From the NCBI GenBank assembly GCA_003508835.1, contig PUFA01000211.1, positions 1,798,001 to 1,862,000 of the forward strand: 64,000 nucleotides of DNA, written 5' to 3'. Below are positions 58,616 through 64,000 of this stretch, piece after piece. Below the pieces are notes generated by a model. That model was not told the DNA's origin, ran no database searches, and saw nothing but the letters and a program-made list of their open reading frames with translations. Origin of the DNA: Eonycteris spelaea. Taxonomy: Eukaryota > Chordata > Mammalia > Chiroptera > Pteropodidae. Within the stretch, counting starts at the first letter, position 1. Every line of letters begins with the position of its first letter. Both the position numbers and the translations under genes were made by a program.

Positions 58616-60395
58616 GTTGGATTTTGTCAAAGTATTTTTCTGCATCTATTGATATGATTATGCAATTTTTCTTTTTCAGTCTGTTGATGTGCTGGCCTCA
58701 TAGAATGAGTTAGGAACTATTTCTTCTGCTTCTATCCTCTGAAAGAGATTGTAGAGAACCGATATCACTTCTTCCTGAAATATTTGGTAAAAATCATCTG
58801 AACCTGGTGCTTTCTGTTGTAGAAGGTTATTAATTATTGATTCAATTTATTTAATGAATATAGTCCTATTCAGATGGTTTTTTCTTCTTGTGTGAGTTTT
58901 GGCAGACTGTGTCTTTTAAGGAATTAGGTCATTTCATTTAAGTTATCAAATTTGTGATTATAGTGTTGTTTATAGTATTTTTTTATTATGCATTAAATTT
59001 CCTGGTATCTGTAGTGATGCCCCTATTTAATTTCTGATATTAGTAATTTGTGTCCTCTATTTTTCTTTTTTATTGTTTGGCTGGCTAGAGGCTTATCAAT
59101 TTTATTGATCTTTACAAAGAAATAGCTTTTGGTTTTGTTGATTTTCTCTGTTGATTTCCTAATTTTAATTTCATTGATTTATGCTCTAATTTATTTTTTT
59201 TTCTGCTTACTTTGGATTTTTTTTCTCTTTTTTCCTAGCTTCCTAAGATGGCAGATTATACTTTTGATTTTATATATTTCTTCTCTTAAAATATATTTAT
59301 TCAATGCCATAAACTTCCCTCTAAGCACTGTTTTCAGTGCATCCCACAGATTTTGATAAATTGTCTTTTCATTTTCTTTTGTTAAAAATATTTTAAAATT
59401 TCTCTTGAAATTTTTCTTTGACCCATGTGATATTTAAAAGTGTGTTTTTTAACTTCCATGGTTTTGGTATTCTTCAGTTATTTTGCTATTTTTCATTTTT
59501 AGTTTAATTTCATTATGGTCTGGAAGCAGACATTGTGTGATTTCTATTTTCTAAAATTTATTAAGGTGTGTATTATGGTCCAGGATGTGGTCTGTCTTAG
59601 CAAATGTTTCATATGAATTTCAGAGAAGTGTATATTCCACTGTTGTTTGATAAAGTAGTCTATATATGTCAATTATATCTAGTTGACTGATGGTGCCATG
59701 AAGTTCAACAATAAATGTCCTTACTGATTTTCTGGCTGCTAGATTTGTTCATTTCTGAGAGGAGTATTGACGTTTCCAACTGCAATAGTAGAGTCATCTA
59801 TTTCTCCTTTCAGTTCTACCAATTTTTGCCTCGCACAATTTTGTGCTCTGTTGTTAGGCATATGCATATTAAGAACTGACTCCTTTATCATTGTATAATG
59901 TCCTTCTTTATTCCTGATAACTGTTCTTGCTTTGAAATCTGCTTTGTCTGAAATTAGTATAGGTATTCCCACTCCCTTTAAAAAATTTTAATACAGTTGA
60001 CATACAATATTATATTAGTTTCAGGTGTACAGCATAGTGGTTAGGCATTTACATAGCTTATAAAGTGTTCATTCCCTCCAATAAGTCTACTACCCATTGG
60101 GCACCTTACATAGTTATTACAATATTATTGACCATATTCCCTATGCTGTGCTCTACATCCCCATGACTATTCTGTAACTACCAATTAGTATTTCTTCTGC
60201 CTTTTTTGCATTAATGTTTTCATTAATGTTGAGTGTATTTTTATCTATTCATTTACTTTTAATCTATGTGTGTCTTCATATTTAAAGTGGGTTTCTTGCA
60301 GACAGCATGTTTTTGGGTGATGTGTTTTGGTCCACTTTGGAAATCTGTTTTTTTAATTGGTGCATTTAGGCCATTGACATGGGCCTGTGATCTTG
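58616..60395 (-). mobile_element. Old L1: N-terminal half of ORF2, interrupted
   Basis: The reversed ORF2 runs from the RT region (near 58640, 'tctgcatctattgatatgat') through the endonuclease region ('tagaggcttatcaattttat' near 59090; 'ttcattatggtctggaagca' near 59510) to about 60395. A younger L1 3' end splits it at 59980-60192. No frame remains. Confidence 0.82.
59980..60192 (-). mobile_element. Nested L1 3' end
   Basis: About 210 bases of an L1 3' UTR in reverse ('tagtttcaggtgtacagcat', 'tcattccctccaataagtct') lie inside the older L1. This 3' end is the same type as at 25.26 kb. Confidence 0.85.
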
Positions 60396-60439
60396 GTGAA
60401 GCTCTGGAACATCTTCCTAGCAAATATTCCTGCTTCGCT

Positions 60440-60535
60440 TTATTTTAATGGTAGGTGAGATAAGGAAAATAATGCATCTCGTACAGTGTCTAGGACATTA
60501 TAAGTACTCAAAAACATTAGGCATCATTATTTGGA
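60440..60535 (+). repeat. MIR tail fragment
   Basis: 'cgtacagtgtctaggacatt' then ataagtactcaaaaacatt fits the MIR 3' part. Confidence 0.6.
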
Positions 60536-62271
60536 TTATGACTTTTACTTGGCTTAAAAATTTACTCTTTGAATGTCCTTCATGGTGTCTCAATGTGACT
60601 AAAGAGATTACTATTTATTTACCCATTTTGTTTCATTCATATATTATCACTTATAAATTCTGTTTCAAGTCATATCAAACTAAGCATTTATTTAACTGAC
60701 AACTTATTACGGGGCATTTTTCCATGGAAAATGAACAAACTTATAGTCATTGCCAACAGCTGTTTTTTGAAGGAAAGGCCATTTTCCTTAGTTGATTGCG
60801 AAAAACAGTGATTAATTCATCTCAACAGCCTTTAGCAGCAAATGCTGAAAAGGGCCTCATTGTGTAAAACCCCCTTGGTCTCTTATAACCTACATTTCTG
60901 AATTTGTCAGAATTTCCTGAGCCCAGACTAGATTTCCAGAGACCGCTTAATCCACTCTCTTGCCTCCTACACTATTTTAAAAGACCTCTAAATAAACTAG
61001 GGCTTTTTTTCCCCTTGGCAGTGGGCCATCAGGAGAGGTAAATTTGGCAGCATCTATGTTTCAGGATTCTATGGATATTAGAAAGGGGGACTTGCTACAA
61101 AAAGTGACTTGTCAGTGCCCCGAAGGAGATAAAGTCTGTTGCTACAATTACAGGACATGTTTAAGGAGCATATGGTGAGACTGCTGTTTTGTTCTTCTCT
61201 TTGCATCTACCGGTGAGAGATGTGTGGTAAGATAGACTTGAGACAGAAGATTTGTTAGTATAATAATGAAAGGAGTTTTGCTACAAGAGGCATCAGTGTA
61301 GTAGGAAAACATTCCATGCTGCTCTTCCTGATGCTAATATAAGAAGAGAATTTGAGGGCCATATTCAACAGGACCTTGCTGTAGACCCGCTGGTGGAGTC
61401 AGGACTCAGAACTCCAGGAGAACTGAAGGGTAGAAAAGACAGAAGAATGTAGAGGAAGAAAGAGTCAAGAGTGAGAACAGAGAGAGAGAATTCCAATCAC
61501 TAATTCCTGTGGAATGAATGTCAACCAGATGGGAGGAGACAAATGTTGAACTGTATCTTGGACTCTGTGGTCAGCCAACTCTGAGGGCATTTTCTTTCTA
61601 GTAACAGACCTTGTGTACATTGTTGGGTGGCTTCCAGAACTCTCCTCTTCCCTCTACAGGTTAAACTGAAACTGAAGCATCTTAGCCAATCCTCAGGGCA
61701 GAAACCCTGAGAAGGGAGAGACTGAAGTTGTCTGAGGAAGACTTATGTCCTTTCTCAAGTGTGCCCTGTAGTCTTTTCAGCAACCAGTCACTGAAGTCTG
61801 GCTCCTGCTAGCTATGAATTCAGGCACTGGACCCCAGTGTTGAGAAATTTCTTGCCTTTAATTTGTTGTGCAGTTAGGGAGGGCAAGTGAAGACACAAAC
61901 TCAGATAAAAATTTAGGAAGTGAACTTGTTTCCTGTCATTCATTTTCCAGATATTTGTTCTAGTCTGAGTTCTGCTCAATCTTTTCGTTATGTTCTTATG
62001 TTTGTCTTAAGCTCATCTATCTTCTTTTCCTTCTTTGCCACTTCCTTCCCCTAGCCCTCTTCACAGCTAATCAGTAGTTTTGAATCCTTATATATCAATT
62101 TCTTAAAGGTACTTATTATTCATGGAAACCATATTAACAAGTTGTTAAAAATCACAGTGGTCAGTTAGTTAAATTTCTCATAAGTATAGACCATGTTTTT
62201 TTGGCTGAGTTTTATAGTTCAGTAATGTGATGACATTTTGGTTTTGGAATCTCTAAGGTGGTCTCCCATAT
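60536..62271. other. Mostly unique DNA
   Basis: No repeat or exon recognised. Frames are short. Confidence 0.4.
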
Positions 62272-62425
62272 GTTTTCATATTCATTTACCTCTCTGAAGG
62301 AGACATTTTTAGGATTCCTATTTTATAGATATGGAAACAATGGCTCAGAGAAATCATCATCTTGTTCATGGTGGGGCCAGTCCAGGAGCAGGTCTCTGAC
62401 TCCATGTCTCATGCTCATGTCATTC
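62272..62425 (-). repeat. MIR
   Basis: 'ttatagatatggaaacaatg', gctcagagaaatcatc and 'caggtctctgactccatgtc' are the complement of the MIR core and right end. Confidence 0.8.
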
Positions 62426-64000
62426 CTATTAAATTGGCTCTGAAGGAAAAAAGAGTCCCATGGTCTCAGGGAGACATTAAATTTGTGTGGGTTAAACATG
62501 AATATTTCAAATAGCTGTCTTTTTTTGCAAAAATGATTGAGATGTTGACTTCAAAAATTTGGGCCACCTATGGTGGTGGGAGGATGAGATTTAGGGCAGA
62601 CTTATCTTCTTTTAGGAAGCACTGACTTCAACACATTTATATTGCACGACTATATAATCATGGAGCATCAGAGAGTCAGATTTCCAGAACTGTTGGCAAG
62701 AATTGTGCTTCAGATCTTCCAGAGAACACACGCTGTTGTGAAAAGAATAGTTGGTTTTTCTCCAATTGCTTAGCTGTTAAGAAGCAAAGAAAGCCATACC
62801 TCCAAGGCAGCAGCAGCCCTTATTGAAGACAGTAGGACTCTTCCTCAGTACAAATGAGAAACTTGACAAATGCCCCTGCCCTAACTCATAAGGCTGTTCT
62901 GGCCCTGCTCATCAAAGGGGCATCATTGCCTAGAGAAGCCATAGGCTCCAAACAAAAGATGTCATTACAGGTGCAGAGACATACTCTACCCTCAGGATTT
63001 GTTCCTGGGAGCACAGATGAAATTGAGCAGAGTCAGAGAGGACCACATTTTGCACCACAGAGAGCGAAGCAACATCTTCCTATTACTGCTCAATGTCCAT
63101 GTGCTGGGAATGAGCAATATCACACCTTTCCCTTGCTTTGTCAAGACATTAAAAAGAAAAATGCTAACGTGACTGGAAGTAATTCTCCAAAGCCTATGGA
63201 GAAGGTAGATGTCAGTGGCTGGCTATCAGGCTGTTGTTATTTACAGACTATGTGTTGCCACTTAGAGTAATTGCACTTAATAAGTAGTTTGATGTGGCTC
63301 AGAAAGCAAGCCCAACACTGCATATAAAGCAACATCCTGAAATTTATCCTGTAAGCGTGTGGGAGCTGAACCTTGAATCATTTGCTTAATGGATTTTTTC
63401 TCTCCCTGGAAACAGGAAAAAGAATCTCAGTTTTCTCCCTAAGCCTCAGGCAGCAGTGCTTGTGCAGGAAGTCCCTTTCTTTCCTTGTCTGGAAAACAAC
63501 GATGCATACATGCTTCCCAGACTACAAACACAGCTCTGCTTTCAGCAGCAGCTGGGTCCCTGGATCACCTGCCCCTCCCCTGGGCTGGTCCCAGCGTAAA
63601 TCATCACAGCTTGGGGTTCACTCTGTCTTTTCACATAGGCTTCTTTGTAAGTGGAAGAAAGAATCCATAGAGCTTTAAACTAAATCCTCAAGGAACTAGG
63701 GGAGTTGGTGCGTGTTTGCACACAAACATGTACCTATCACAAACCAACCTAGAAAGATGGTGACCTGGCTGATTTATAAAGATTTTTGCCAGCAATGCTG
63801 TCAGTTTCATAAAGCTTCAGTTAGTTACCCTGGTGGGCTGAAATGTCTTCCTTATGCCTGGTGATTGGACAGGGCCAGACATTGTCAGAGTATAGCTGCG
63901 CTGTACACATTTTGTGGGCTGGGTGGGATCCCTGAAATGCTTTCCTGAACCACTGGTCTTGCCCAGGACTCTTCTGATTCACAGACTTGGGTACCCACAA
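62426..64000. other. Unique DNA with one 138-codon open frame
   Basis: The frame 62854-63270 is the longest outside recognised repeats. It has no domain, signal peptide or membrane segment that I can see. A frame of this length is expected by chance in a window this size, so I do not call a gene. Confidence 0.4.

Noticed and set aside
62854..63270. 138-codon open frame as a novel gene
   Set aside because: No domain, signal or codon pattern supports it. Its length is within chance expectation for 64 kb in six frames, and no exon structure is visible.

Overview
The window reads as intergenic or intronic DNA from a placental mammal. It is AT-rich and has no bacterial-style gene layout. It holds ancient mammalian repeats (MIR, L2, a Tigger element, MER5A-like and MER20-like DNA transposons, MaLR/ERVL-like LTRs) under many L1 layers. 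The younger L1 3' ends share an AACATTGGTTAAT-type motif and a 'caccccaataaatctagtac' block, and the only SINE found is a tRNA-Val-derived one. No Alu, B1/B2, Bov-tA or carnivore tRNA-Lys SINE was seen. Together this points to a laurasiatherian with low SINE density. A bat is my best guess, by inference only. I found no host exon, rRNA, functional tRNA or CRISPR. Every coding match is a decayed transposon or retrovirus ORF.

Layout. 1-7 kb: mostly unrecognised DNA with an L1 3' end, a solo LTR sitting in an older LTR, and a MaLR-like LTR. 7.2-14.4 kb: an old minus-strand L1 interrupted and flanked by two head-to-head HAL1-like elements (L1 derivatives that keep ORF1 and lose almost all of ORF2). 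15-18.7 kb: two L1s meeting at their 3' ends. 19.0-23.2 kb: a minus-strand class II (betaretrovirus-like) provirus of 4.2 kb with two LTRs, a 6-bp target-site duplication, a gag start, two tandem env remnants and no pol. 24-31.4 kb: nested minus-strand L1s, including a third HAL1-like copy with its own target duplication. 31.6 kb: the tRNA-Val SINE. 33.05-39.6 kb: a long plus-strand L1 with a complex 5' region (inverted pair of LTRs around ~355-bp tandem repeats), ORF1, and an ORF2 that lacks the endonuclease and the 3' end. 39.6-46.7 kb: mainly unique DNA with a Tigger element. 46.7-56.9 kb: further L1 layers with nested insertions. 57-60.4 kb: MIR, L2 and an old L1. 60.4-64 kb: mostly unique sequence.

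No element here can move on its own. The HAL1-like copies and the provirus would need proteins in trans (L1 ORF2 protein; retroviral Pol). The clearest biological signal is that three HAL1-like copies share both the same 5' start and the same internal ORF2 deletion junction. They were therefore copied from a deleted master element and did not decay independently. The second clear signal is the mosaic provirus: its two env remnants each end in their own polypurine tract.

Limits: family names for old repeats rest on remembered consensus patterns. Boundaries are accurate to roughly 10-30 bases unless a target duplication is given.
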